64,000 bases of DNA, taken from NCBI RefSeq assembly GCF_947500065.1, contig NZ_CANMQT010000002.1:1-64000 (forward strand), read 5' to 3'. This DNA comes from an uncultured Aquimarina sp. Its GTDB lineage: Bacteria; Bacteroidota; Bacteroidia; Flavobacteriales; Flavobacteriaceae. Both the position numbers and the translations under genes were made by a program. Positions 24,538 to 34,458 of the stretch are shown here, one piece after another. The notes under the pieces are model-generated. The model searched no databases and was not told the origin of the DNA. It was given only the letters and a program-made list of their open reading frames with translations. Position 1 is the stretch's first letter. Each line of letters begins with the position of its first letter.

Positions 24538-25443
24538 ATGACTAACATTACTAATCTAAAAAAAGTTTTACTAATACTATGTTTAGCATTTATTTCTTCA
24601 ATATCTGCTCAAACTATTATAAATGGTTTTTTTCCCAAAAAAAAGGACCTTACGTTTGCCACTTCCTACTCATATAAAAGTTATAACAACTTTTTCAGAG
24701 GCAGTACCGAAACCAAATCCAATCCTATGAATATGGGTGAAATTTCATCGACTGTGGTAAGCATATATGGAGAATATGGGATACTTGATTGGCTATCCAC
24801 CACTGTCGCCTTACCCTATATTTCAACACAAAATGAGACAGGGGTTTTAGATCCGGTATCACAAACCAATGAAGTAAGTGGCGTACAAGACTTAAGTATG
24901 TTTCTCAAAGCAAAAGTTCTTGAAAAAGACTTAAACAATTCATCCAAGATAGCTATTGGTGGAGCAGCAGGAGTTTCAGTACCTGTAGGAGGATATGAAG
25001 AAGCAGGAATACTGTCTTTAGGTAATGGAGCAACAGCCTTTGATGGATGTGGTTTTATACAGCTTAAAACACCAGCCAATCTTTTTATAGAATTACAAGC
25101 AGCTTATAGTTTAAGAAATAATTCGGATTTTGATGTTCCTAATGCTACATTATTTAGCGCTAAACTTGGATATTACAACAAATGGTTTTATGCACACGCA
25201 AAAGTAGGGACTCAGAACTCATTAGATGGGTTTGATATCGGCTCTCCAGAGTTTGCAGCTGCAGGAGGTGCGCAAGCTTTACCGGAAACTGAAGTAGATT
25301 ATACCAATTTTTACTTTGATATATATGTTCCTTTATATAAAGAAAGTATTGGAATTTCTTCTGGATACATTACTAATATGAGTGGAAAAAACTTTGATAG
25401 AGCCTCAGGTTTTTCTCTAGGGTTGGTGTATAAAATAGAGTAA
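24538..25443 (+). CDS. outer-membrane beta-barrel (phenol-degradation MetA-like)
   Basis: This 301-residue protein has a signal peptide (LLILCLAFISSISAQ) and alternating amphipathic strands, as in the outer-membrane transporter family related to MetA-like proteins. Visible features are YGILDWLSTTVALPYIS, the glycine-rich IAIGGAAGVSVPVGGY, and a terminal strand FSLGLVYKIE ending close to the C-terminus. It is 74 bases upstream of a MauG-like gene. The substrate is unknown. Confidence 0.75.
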   Translation: MTNITNLKKVLLILCLAFISSISAQTIINGFFPKKKDLTFATSYSYKSYNNFFRGSTETKSNPMNMGEISSTVVSIYGEYGILDWLSTTVALPYISTQNETGVLDPVSQTNEVSGVQDLSMFLKAKVLEKDLNNSSKIAIGGAAGVSVPVGGYEEAGILSLGNGATAFDGCGFIQLKTPANLFIELQAAYSLRNNSDFDVPNATLFSAKLGYYNKWFYAHAKVGTQNSLDGFDIGSPEFAAAGGAQALPETEVDYTNFYFDIYVPLYKESIGISSGYITNMSGKNFDRASGFSLGLVYKIE

Positions 25444-25517
25444 TACCCATCTAATATTTGTAATAGTCTTATTGCTTATACCAATTAAAAACAACTATCC
25501 TACTAAATCCTATATTC

Positions 25518-26900
25518 ATGAAAAAAATATACTTTTTTGTTATAATTATTACTATGTTCTCTTGTGAAAATGATGACTATATTTTATTAAATAAGGAAAT
25601 AGATCAAACATCCTTTTCAAAAGTACCTTCAGGTCCAACAGGATTAGATAAACAAATTTTAGATGATTTAGAAAATATTTCTGGTGGTATTGGAGCTTCA
25701 TTTTTTCTTCTTCCAGAAAGTAATCAATATAGTAATATCCCGCAGGATCCATTAAACCCAATTACTCCAGAAAAAGTAGCATTAGGAAAATTACTTTTTC
25801 ATGAAACCGCTACGGGAGGAAATCCAACTACACCATCCAATTTATTCACGTATTCTTGCGCTTCATGTCATCATGCAGCGGCTGGATTCAGTTCTGGATT
25901 GAGACAAGGAATTGGAGAAGCTGGTGTAGGTTTTGGAGCTAATGGAGAAGGAAGAATTTTTAACACCAGTATCCCCGTAGTCGATGCAGATATACAACCT
26001 ATTCGTTCTCCTACGGTTTTAAATGTAGCGTATCAGGATATCATGTTATGGAATGGACAATTTGGAGGCTCAGGAACCAACCTAGGTACAGAAGCCAATT
26101 GGACGAACATTCCAGAAAATTTTATTGGTTTCGAAGGTGTAGAAGTGCAAGCTATCAAAGGGCAAGGTGTACATCGATTATTAGTTGACAACAACTTTGT
26201 TAGTAATTTTGGATATCAACAAATGTTTGACAATGCCTTTCCTGATTCACCTATAACGGAAAGATATACTACTACAAATGCAGCCTTAGCCATTGCTGCT
26301 TATGAACGAATCATATTACCTAATCAATCACCTTGGCAGCAATGGTTAAACGGGAATTACAACGTATTATCTAACAACGAGAAAAAAGGTGCCAAAGCTT
26401 TTTTCGGTAAAGGAAAATGTTATCAATGTCATACGGGTCCTGCATTAAACGACAAGAACTTTTATGCCTTTGGAATGGGCGATTTTGACAACACTAGTGA
26501 AGCATTTGTATTAGATCAATCAGGTTTCGAAAATGTAAAAAAAGGAAGAGGTGGATTTACTAAAGTGACCAGTGATGATTACAAGTTTAAAACCCCTACC
26601 CTTTATAATCTTATAGATAATGGAGTCTATGGACACGGAGGAACTTTTACTTCGGTGAGAGAAGTGATCGAATATAAAATCGAAGGTGTCCCAGAAAACA
26701 CAGAGGTACCAACAGAAAATTTAGCAGAACAGTTTGGTGATATTAAACTAAATAAAACCGAAATAGACAATTTAGTATTGTTTATTGAAAATAGTTTGAG
26801 AGATCCAAATTTATCAAGATATGTTCCTTTAACTATAAATTCTGGAAACTGCTTTCCCAACAATGATTCCACATCGAGAATAGATCTTGGATGTGATTAA
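25518..26900 (+). CDS. di-haem cytochrome c peroxidase / MauG family lipoprotein
   Basis: This 460-residue protein begins with a lipoprotein signal (MKKIYFFVIIITMFSCEND). Two CxxCH haem c sites are visible: SCASCHH near residue 116 and CYQCHTGP near residue 305. The arrangement and the LGKLLFHE and GHGGTFTSVREVIEY motifs fit the bacterial di-haem cytochrome c peroxidase/MauG family. It would reduce peroxide or oxidise an unidentified substrate in the periplasm. It may form a unit with the beta-barrel gene just upstream. Confidence 0.92.
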   Translation: MKKIYFFVIIITMFSCENDDYILLNKEIDQTSFSKVPSGPTGLDKQILDDLENISGGIGASFFLLPESNQYSNIPQDPLNPITPEKVALGKLLFHETATGGNPTTPSNLFTYSCASCHHAAAGFSSGLRQGIGEAGVGFGANGEGRIFNTSIPVVDADIQPIRSPTVLNVAYQDIMLWNGQFGGSGTNLGTEANWTNIPENFIGFEGVEVQAIKGQGVHRLLVDNNFVSNFGYQQMFDNAFPDSPITERYTTTNAALAIAAYERIILPNQSPWQQWLNGNYNVLSNNEKKGAKAFFGKGKCYQCHTGPALNDKNFYAFGMGDFDNTSEAFVLDQSGFENVKKGRGGFTKVTSDDYKFKTPTLYNLIDNGVYGHGGTFTSVREVIEYKIEGVPENTEVPTENLAEQFGDIKLNKTEIDNLVLFIENSLRDPNLSRYVPLTINSGNCFPNNDSTSRIDLGCD

Positions 26901-27060
26901 TTGTTTTTAAATATTTTTGCCCCTAAGTACTAAACACTAGAATACAATGTCATTTTTAAATCATGCTACGGCTCATTGAAAACTATTTCCCAAATAAAAT
27001 AGTCTAACACAAATTCATCAATGAGCTCAGCATGATACTTATTTCTTTGATCAGTGAAAT

Positions 27061-28350
27061 TTACTTTACAATTAGTTTTACAATATCCGAATACTGATCA
27101 CCAATGATTTTTAGAAAAAACGTCCCTTTTTTATCTAAATTAAACTTCGTTGATTGATGATCAGTAATGGAAACAATATCGATCACTTGACCGATGGTAT
27201 TTACAACCTTTACTTCTACCGGAAAAATCGTCGAATTTGGTAGCTCAAGATTAAAAATACCGTTTCCAGGATTCGGATATAGTATTGGTTTTGGGATATG
27301 TACTGTTATGTCATTTACGGATAATACTTGACTTGGTAAAAACACTCTACTTTCGCCATTATTAAACGTATATGTTTGTAAGCTATTCCATATAAAATCT
27401 ACAATAGCAGTATAGTTATTTTTTACAATGTCAGGAATTCTAATGGGTGCGGATAAACCAGTATCAGGAAATTGGAAATTTGCAGGAGGTTGCTCTCCAT
27501 ATAAAACTGAATAATGTATCAATGCCGTTAGAAAGTATACAACCGGATATCCGTGTGGTGCTCCATCTTCATACAATACATTTGCAGAAATATCTGATAA
27601 AATTCCAGTATCCGAAAGTAAATCTGCCAGAATAGGTCCTACAGGAATTAACTTTACATTAGCATCCGGTCTTGCCTCCAACACCTGATCCTGAAGTGTA
27701 ATCCACCAATCATGAAATTCACCTTTTGTATACTCATAATAAGCACCAAATTCTTGTGCTTCTTGTGCTTCAGAAACAGTAGGAAAAGTTCCATTAAATT
27801 CAGGCCAGTTCTCATAAATATAAAAATCAATATCTGGTTCTTCAATTCTTACGTAATCTAGGATTCGAAGTACTGCTTCTACAGAACTCAATGCATTTGG
27901 ATCCAGATTACAATCTTCTATATATTGTTGGTCACAAAATGCATTCTCTGTAGGAGTTGATGTCTGTTGAATAAAATTGGCTAAAGTAACCGTCACGTTA
28001 TCATAATCCCAGCTACCAAAATCTTCATTAGTTTCATTTATTCTGGTGTTAGGCGCATCGATAAAACCCCATTGAAATGTAGGTGGTAATTGTTGAAGCG
28101 GTAAAAACCCAAACTGACCATCAACAGAATAGTCATTGCCAGTTTGCTGAGCAAGTAAATACATCCAATCAGGAATATTACTTCTATTCTGTGTTGCTTG
28201 ATCAGCACTATGATTCACTAGACTATGTCCGAAAATATAAGACTTATTATCTATCTGAGAAAAACCTACTTGACAACATAATACCATTACTATGGTTAAC
28301 GTATAATTAAAAATATTTTTTGAATGAATTTTAGTGATTTTTAGATTCAT
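27061..28350 (-). CDS. T9SS-sorted secreted protein, SGNH-like N-terminus
   Basis: I prefer the start at 28350, since it places a signal peptide at the N-terminus (FNYTLTIVMVLCCQVGFSQ). A longer frame from 28401 adds 17 residues that do not look like a signal. The mature N-terminus has SYIFGHSLVNH, which resembles a GDSL/SGNH hydrolase first block. The C-terminus (ILYPNPGNGIFNLELP ... FFLKIIGDQYSDIVKLIVK) is a type A T9SS sorting domain. It is probably secreted and surface-bound. The substrate is unknown. Confidence 0.78.
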   Translation of the reverse strand: MNLKITKIHSKNIFNYTLTIVMVLCCQVGFSQIDNKSYIFGHSLVNHSADQATQNRSNIPDWMYLLAQQTGNDYSVDGQFGFLPLQQLPPTFQWGFIDAPNTRINETNEDFGSWDYDNVTVTLANFIQQTSTPTENAFCDQQYIEDCNLDPNALSSVEAVLRILDYVRIEEPDIDFYIYENWPEFNGTFPTVSEAQEAQEFGAYYEYTKGEFHDWWITLQDQVLEARPDANVKLIPVGPILADLLSDTGILSDISANVLYEDGAPHGYPVVYFLTALIHYSVLYGEQPPANFQFPDTGLSAPIRIPDIVKNNYTAIVDFIWNSLQTYTFNNGESRVFLPSQVLSVNDITVHIPKPILYPNPGNGIFNLELPNSTIFPVEVKVVNTIGQVIDIVSITDHQSTKFNLDKKGTFFLKIIGDQYSDIVKLIVK

Positions 28351-28527
28351 AACATACGTTTTTAGGTCTAATTTATAAGACCCTCTCATGTTAGAACGCA
28401 CTACTTTATAAACACCCTACCCCAACTACCTCAACTTTTACAAAATATTTTCATTTTTAAGTTTTCCTGCTATTCATATCTATAACACGCATAATTATTA
28501 TATTTACTAAAAACAATCTTTAAAGGA

Positions 28528-29412
28528 ATGAAAGACAAATTATTTGAGGAAGTAATTGACAATTACGATGCACTAAAATACAGCCTGTTAAAAGCACAAA
28601 CATTTGATGAATCTCATTTTGGTTTTCCGGAAATTTATTATAAGATTATGGAAACAGATAAGCAACGTGTGGATGCTTTTCATAAGGCTTTTCAACTCAA
28701 TAATAATTTTAAAGATGCTACAGTTTGTGAAATTGGTGTAGGAACATTGCCTCTCACCAAATTATACATGCCATATGTAAAAAAAGCATATTTAATTGAG
28801 AATAATCCTGATCTGATTCCTTTTATTAATAAAGAGATTGCTAAATATCCTTGGGCAAATAAGGTAGAGGTTATCTATGCGGATGCTTTAACTGTAGATT
28901 TGCCAGAAAAAGTGGATTTTGTAGTTGGCGAATTAATGAGTATTTACTGTGCTAATGAATTTCAGGTACAGATTTTTCAACATATGCGAGATTTCTTAAA
29001 ACCTGGTGGAAAATTATTCCCTAATCGGATTGTAAATTTTGCGAGACTTTGCGAAGCTGAAATTGATTCAACTGTTCATCATTACCCAGTTAATTTTACC
29101 AGACATCAACCAATGTTTTTAACGCAGCAATTTTTGGTTAACGAAATTGAACTATTAAAAGAAAAGAAACAAGGTGTAAAGCTCAGTTTTTCGGTTCCGG
29201 TTTTATTCTCGGGAACTGTTAATGCATTGTATTTAGAATCTTATGTAGAAATTACAGAAGGCTCTAATTTTACGGGTACTGATAGTTTAATGCCTCCTAC
29301 TGTTCTAAAAACCACTAATACGCAAGAAGTAAAAGCAGGAGATCTAGTTCATATAGATTTTAGTTTTGACTATGGTGCCTCTCTAGATGATATTAGTTGT
29401 GTATTGTCTTGA
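28528..29412 (+). CDS. class I SAM-dependent methyltransferase (PRMT-like fold)
   Basis: This 294-residue protein shows the SAM-binding motif I, VCEIGVGTLPLTKLY, near residue 71, an acidic motif II (AYLIENNPDLI), and GELMS (near residue 131), which resembles the glutamate-containing loop of protein arginine methyltransferases. HMRDFLKPGGKLFPNRI is a clear post-motif III segment. Its target could be a protein or a small molecule. It is followed after 32 bases by an unknown gene, so they may form an operon. Confidence 0.82.
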   Translation: MKDKLFEEVIDNYDALKYSLLKAQTFDESHFGFPEIYYKIMETDKQRVDAFHKAFQLNNNFKDATVCEIGVGTLPLTKLYMPYVKKAYLIENNPDLIPFINKEIAKYPWANKVEVIYADALTVDLPEKVDFVVGELMSIYCANEFQVQIFQHMRDFLKPGGKLFPNRIVNFARLCEAEIDSTVHHYPVNFTRHQPMFLTQQFLVNEIELLKEKKQGVKLSFSVPVLFSGTVNALYLESYVEITEGSNFTGTDSLMPPTVLKTTNTQEVKAGDLVHIDFSFDYGASLDDISCVLS

Positions 29413-29444
29413 TTAGATCTCAAAAACATTTTCACAGTTGAAAA

Positions 29445-30833
29445 ATGAATCTTGATAAATTGCTTTCCAAAATATTTGGAATAGAAGAACAAAAATTTGA
29501 ATTCACCCAAAAGGAAAAAGATCTTCTTTCTGAAGAAAATCCTGCACCTAGGGAAACATCCATTATAAATGTGGATAATTTTTCTATATCTGACACATAC
29601 AATCCATATGAAGAATTATTATCCGATTTATTTCAGGAAGCAAAAAACTTCTCTTTGCTAGAAGATCAGAAAGTTTATGTCATAAATATAAAAGAACTGA
29701 TATCTTATGAAGTTTTTTCTAACCTGACTAAAGTTGAAAAAAAAGAATTTTTACATTATTTAATATCAAAAGAGGAATGGACAAATAACAACTCGAAAGT
29801 ACCTGAAAATTATAGAGCGATGTTAGCTAACTATCTACTCAGAACAACGCTACCGCTCACAAATAAAGAATTAATTGTTATTATCAAACTGTGGTCTAAT
29901 GAGAAGGTTTTTAATACTTCGCCAACAAACCTTTTTAATCAAATACATACCGAAAGGGAGTTGATGATTTTTTTTGATTTTTGGGGCAAAAACACATTGC
30001 CTTATACACCAGAAAAAACTATTGTAAATAGAATAAACAAATGTGTTCAAAAAAAATCAGTTTCTTCAGATTTTTATATTTCCCTCAAAGCTTTACTATG
30101 GAGTAGAAAAATACGTTATGAAGAATATCGATATTGTTCTTATATATCTAACGCTATAGAACGAATACTCATAAATTATCGTGCTCAATTATTAAACGAT
30201 CATTTACCTCTCTTTTTAGTACTACCAGATCATTTTGGAAACAGAGTCAATACTAAAATTATAGGTTTGAAAAATCCATATCGTACTGCTTTCTCCAAAT
30301 TATTACATACGTTTAGTAATTCTACCACAGTTCCCATATCTACTCCTAAACATACCTATGATAGTGTTCATGAATTAATCCCTGTTATTGGAAAAAAAAT
30401 GGTAAGTACATTAATATTTGATACTTTGCAAAATGCTATTCAATATAAATCTAAAGTTAAATCTATTCCTGTTACTTATATCTATTATGGAAAACGCTTC
30501 AAAGTAGATTATAAACCATTACCAAAAGAAAATATATCAATTATTTCAGGATTGATGTTGTTATCTTCTTATTTAAAAATAGATTCTTGTTTATCCGTAA
30601 TTCCTGTTATTATAGAACGGGCGTATGCTCGTGTAGGAAAAAAAAGAGGCTATGGAAAAGGTTCTAGGGTTTTAGGAATCGTAGGGATTCAAATATTGGC
30701 TTGTTTTTCCGAAAAAAAAGGACAAACTATGCTATTACAATTATATAATGAAACGAAATCGAAAAGTATCAAAAAACAAATAGAAGAAGAATCTGAAAAC
30801 CTAAAGAATAAAACAGGAACATCTTTACTCTAA
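29445..30833 (+). CDS. helical protein of unknown function
   Basis: This 462-residue protein is rich in Lys, Leu and Ile and appears largely alpha-helical, without signal or membrane segments. No motif of a known family stands out. The C-terminus has a basic stretch (RAYARVGKKRGYGKGSR). It shares a likely transcript with the methyltransferase upstream. Its end overlaps the convergent dioxygenase gene by 9 bases. Confidence 0.65.
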   Translation: MNLDKLLSKIFGIEEQKFEFTQKEKDLLSEENPAPRETSIINVDNFSISDTYNPYEELLSDLFQEAKNFSLLEDQKVYVINIKELISYEVFSNLTKVEKKEFLHYLISKEEWTNNNSKVPENYRAMLANYLLRTTLPLTNKELIVIIKLWSNEKVFNTSPTNLFNQIHTERELMIFFDFWGKNTLPYTPEKTIVNRINKCVQKKSVSSDFYISLKALLWSRKIRYEEYRYCSYISNAIERILINYRAQLLNDHLPLFLVLPDHFGNRVNTKIIGLKNPYRTAFSKLLHTFSNSTTVPISTPKHTYDSVHELIPVIGKKMVSTLIFDTLQNAIQYKSKVKSIPVTYIYYGKRFKVDYKPLPKENISIISGLMLLSSYLKIDSCLSVIPVIIERAYARVGKKRGYGKGSRVLGIVGIQILACFSEKKGQTMLLQLYNETKSKSIKKQIEEESENLKNKTGTSLL

Positions 30834-31733
30834 AATATCCATATCAAACCCTATAATATCACGGATTCCAGGTTTTGAAACATCTTCTGGCTCTATAGGA
30901 GTTACATAATGCCAAAGATCATTCCCAAAAGTAAACTCCTCTCCTGTATCTGCCTGAAAAATAAATTCTCCTGGCTCTAATACTTTTTTATAGATGAGTT
31001 CATTAGTATCCGAAGTGATTTTTTCATAAACCTGACTTTCTGCACCAGTAATGTTTTGTCGATTCACCACCAATGCAGACATAATATATTGAGCACCATC
31101 TTCGTGCACTCCTTCTGGGGAATTTTCCCCTTTTATTTTTTCTTTAGAAATAGTTCTCATAAAATGACTCGTAATTTGAATCTTTCGAACTTCCGGATGT
31201 ATTTTTTTAACAAGACCAGCCATTTTTTTTAGCAGTTCAAAAAACATTTCATTCTCTACAGCCTCTCTTTTCGCTTGCTTAAAAACGCGTTTCCATACTC
31301 TAAAATCATCCACATCCTGTTCAAAACCTTGTTGAACTATTCTTTCCACAAAATATTGATCATCCCAAATCTCGATTAAAAAAGAGGCAATATTTCGTTG
31401 TCTGGTAATGGTTGATAATTGATCGAATTCTTGTTGTTGATTCGTATCTAATCGTTCTATCCAATATGCTAAAGCTTCTATTGTTCTTGTACCTTCAAAA
31501 TAAGGTTTATGTAACTTTTCAATTGATGTCGAATCTGAAGAAAAAGTTTCTTTTAAAAAAGCAATTTGTTTTCCTCTCACCAGATATACGTCATCTTGCA
31601 GTGTTTCAAACTGAGGTTTAAAGAAACTTAAAAAAGAGTTGAGATCCATCCGTAAATCAGATACACTTCCTACTCGAATCGGTGATTTAATAGTTCGACC
31701 TAATAATTTAGATATGTTTTTTTCTGTGATCAC
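30825..31733 (-). CDS. 2-oxoglutarate/Fe-dependent dioxygenase family protein
   Basis: This 302-residue protein has a C-terminal half typical of the 2OG-Fe dioxygenase family (PF10014-like). It contains SPEGVHEDGAQYIMSAL with an HxD iron-binding pair, a later histidine in FGNDLWHYVTPIE, and a following Arg (PGIRDIIGFDM). The N-terminal third is helical. Its start overlaps the helicase stop by 4 bases, so it is translated as the last gene of the long minus-strand operon. The substrate is unknown; hydroxylation of an amino acid or RNA base is possible. Confidence 0.75.
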   Translation of the reverse strand: MITEKNISKLLGRTIKSPIRVGSVSDLRMDLNSFLSFFKPQFETLQDDVYLVRGKQIAFLKETFSSDSTSIEKLHKPYFEGTRTIEALAYWIERLDTNQQQEFDQLSTITRQRNIASFLIEIWDDQYFVERIVQQGFEQDVDDFRVWKRVFKQAKREAVENEMFFELLKKMAGLVKKIHPEVRKIQITSHFMRTISKEKIKGENSPEGVHEDGAQYIMSALVVNRQNITGAESQVYEKITSDTNELIYKKVLEPGEFIFQADTGEEFTFGNDLWHYVTPIEPEDVSKPGIRDIIGFDMDILE

Positions 31734-34447
31734 TTCTTGATTCTTACTTTTTTACTAATGTGCTCTAGACAAGCATTTTTATTAAACAACCAATATGCAT
31801 AAGGTATTGTTATGATAGGAACCTTTGTCCTAAACAATGTTTTGTACTGATCAATAGAAAATGTCTTTTCTAATGCTCCAGGATATCCCACCAAATCAAT
31901 ACAAATAGTTCTTTGGTTATAAGTTAATAAAATATCCATTACATATCCTGCTAACTGATAATTAACAATAATATCTTTTTCCTCAATTCCCAACTGAATC
32001 AATTCTTCGTGGACTTCTTTCGAGAAATTATCTATATATTCTTCAACCGTACTATGTTGATGATGTATCCTAGTTTCTGACTGATAATCGATCAATAAAT
32101 GTTTATTCTTAAAGTTTTTGGCGTCAAAAGAATAGTATAAAAATTGTTTTTGTTTCGCACGTGTTATACTTACATTGAATACATCTTCTCTATCCAAATA
32201 TTGAAAAACTGAAGTGCTTATATCATTATCTATGGTAAATGTGATATGCATTTGATCTCGTTCCTCTCCCTGAAACTCAAAAGGAGTTCCCACTGCAATT
32301 CTATGCTTTTTTATAGCAGAAAGATCGTACTCTTCTATCTTATTCTTTAGATAATTTACCTGATCTCTAAAAGGGGAAAGAATACCAATTGTAGTTGCTA
32401 CACCAGAAGCTATATGAAGCTCTTCATTAATTACCTTTTGTACGTCTTCTAATATTCTATCCGCTTCCTTAAGGTTCGTACCATCTTTTAATTTCTGACC
32501 ATCACAAAAAACCCAGTGCACAGCCGATGATTTATTATGAATCTGCAAGTCTGACATTACTTTTAGCCTATCAAAATAGAATTTCTGATTACTATATCGT
32601 ATGATACTAGGAACACTCCTATAATGTTCATCCAAAAAATGGATATTACTTTGAGAAGGTAACCGTTCCATCGCGTAATCCAGGAAACTGGTCTCTCTAT
32701 AATTCATAACATCCACTCCCTGCAGCAAACCATAATTGTTAGCTGTATTTTCCATCACTTGCCTAGATAAAAAAGAAACATGTCTAAGCTGCTTTGGATC
32801 CCCTACTACCACAATTTTTTTAGCTCTTGCCAATACCGGAATCATGGTTGTAATATCACATTGAGAAGCTTCATCAATAATTGCTACATCAAAAATATTG
32901 TTCTCTAATGGAAACACATCACTAACATCTGTAGACCTTGTAATCCAAATAGGCAAACATTGTAACAATGATGGGAAATTTATAGTCTGAAATAAACGTT
33001 CCCTTTCTACAACATCTTTAGTTTTAATCAACCTTAATAATTGAGGAAAAGTTCGATCTTTTTTCAATAAACTAGAAATCTTATCTTGATACTTCAAAGA
33101 AATGATTTCTTTGATCAATTTATTTTTCTGATGAATGTAATGATCCAATAGTTCTATCAATTGCCAAAAAGGGTACTCTTTTAATACTTGTCTGGATACA
33201 TACTTCCGTTTTAATCTTTTAAAAAAAGAAGGGTTATAGTCTAGAAATAGCTCTGCATTTTTGATTTCACGGTGCTCTCTTTCCTGAATTTCTTCACTTA
33301 TTTCCTTAATCTTTTCTTGTGCATAGTCTATTTCACTTTGTTTTCTAGGAATATAATAATCGCCACCAGATTTTCTGAACCTAGTAATTGATTCTATTTT
33401 TTTTCGTAATGTAGCGCGATGACTTCTTCCAGAACCAGCTCTTATCGAGAGTCCTTTTACCCCTAAATCATTTACAATTTTATCTTGTAGCACATCGACA
33501 GCTTGGTCTGATTTAGAACATATCAATACACTTTTATTGTGATATACCTGATCCAAAGCCAAAGAAGCAATTGTATAAGATTTACCTGTTCCAGGAGGAC
33601 CAATCACCACAGTGACATCATTCGATTTTACAGCCTGAATGATATCTAGCTGTGAATCGCTAAGATTAGAAGGAACATATATTGTTTTATCTGATTTACT
33701 TCCTGAAGTAATCTCAATTTTTCTTCTTGAGAAAAAACCTTGAAGCATATCATTAAAAATATGTCGTTCTTTTATCTCATCGATTTCATGCAATACATTA
33801 CGACTAGATTTTGATTTCTCAACGATACCTAAGGCAATTGCAGGAAGTAATTTTAACGATGAAGCCTTTAAATGACTTCTTACTTTGTCACCCGAAATCA
33901 ACTCGGGCAATTCTTGTATAAATGTAGTATCTATAGTAACATAGGAACCTAGTTTCTTTGCGATAGCACTTATATTCTGCGCTTTTGGCTCTTGATCATT
34001 AATCAATGATTTCATCTCCAGAACAAAAGAATCATCAAGATTAAAATTAGATTTCAACACATTTAACAAAGCATCATTAACTCTATTTTCGTCAAAATTA
34101 TAATTGACATGATATAGGGCTTCATTATTAATCTCTAGTGTAGCAGGTGTCATTATTAAAGGAGCGCAAATCGTTCTCTTTTTACCTAAAAAAGTAAGTT
34201 TTCCTGTAATAAAAAAACTACAAGCTACGAATGTTTTTTCCTTTCTGTGGATCTCAAGATACTTGTATAACTCTTCACCAAAATTGGTTTTCATAAAGAC
34301 GGTATCCTCCTCACGATATAACTGGTCAATCGTGTTTAGAAAGAATCGTTTATGGACTTTAGTTCCTAAAAAATTGAGTACATCATTATCTCTGAATTCT
34401 TGCTTATAACAATCCTGATAGTACGATAAGACTTTTTCTATGTGCAT
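31730..34447 (-). CDS. UPF1-like superfamily 1 helicase with C-terminal nuclease-like domain
   Basis: This 905-residue protein has the SF1 helicase motifs: Walker A VVIGPPGTGKSYT near residue 278, motif II AIIDEASQCD, motif III VVGDPKQLRHVSF, and late motifs ILSPFRDQVNYL, TPFEFQGEERD and NVSITRAKQKQ. This matches the DNA2/NAM7/UPF1 group, which unwinds RNA or DNA. About 100 residues at the C-terminus (YVMDILLTYNQRTICIDLVGY) look like a degenerate PD-(D/E)xK or DUF559-type nuclease fold in which the catalytic Lys is not evident. It is operon-linked to the AAA+ gene (11-bp gap) and the dioxygenase (4-bp overlap). Confidence 0.88.
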   Translation of the reverse strand: MHIEKVLSYYQDCYKQEFRDNDVLNFLGTKVHKRFFLNTIDQLYREEDTVFMKTNFGEELYKYLEIHRKEKTFVACSFFITGKLTFLGKKRTICAPLIMTPATLEINNEALYHVNYNFDENRVNDALLNVLKSNFNLDDSFVLEMKSLINDQEPKAQNISAIAKKLGSYVTIDTTFIQELPELISGDKVRSHLKASSLKLLPAIALGIVEKSKSSRNVLHEIDEIKERHIFNDMLQGFFSRRKIEITSGSKSDKTIYVPSNLSDSQLDIIQAVKSNDVTVVIGPPGTGKSYTIASLALDQVYHNKSVLICSKSDQAVDVLQDKIVNDLGVKGLSIRAGSGRSHRATLRKKIESITRFRKSGGDYYIPRKQSEIDYAQEKIKEISEEIQEREHREIKNAELFLDYNPSFFKRLKRKYVSRQVLKEYPFWQLIELLDHYIHQKNKLIKEIISLKYQDKISSLLKKDRTFPQLLRLIKTKDVVERERLFQTINFPSLLQCLPIWITRSTDVSDVFPLENNIFDVAIIDEASQCDITTMIPVLARAKKIVVVGDPKQLRHVSFLSRQVMENTANNYGLLQGVDVMNYRETSFLDYAMERLPSQSNIHFLDEHYRSVPSIIRYSNQKFYFDRLKVMSDLQIHNKSSAVHWVFCDGQKLKDGTNLKEADRILEDVQKVINEELHIASGVATTIGILSPFRDQVNYLKNKIEEYDLSAIKKHRIAVGTPFEFQGEERDQMHITFTIDNDISTSVFQYLDREDVFNVSITRAKQKQFLYYSFDAKNFKNKHLLIDYQSETRIHHQHSTVEEYIDNFSKEVHEELIQLGIEEKDIIVNYQLAGYVMDILLTYNQRTICIDLVGYPGALEKTFSIDQYKTLFRTKVPIITIPYAYWLFNKNACLEHISKKVRIKK

Positions 34448-34458
34448 AGAGTGCTAAT

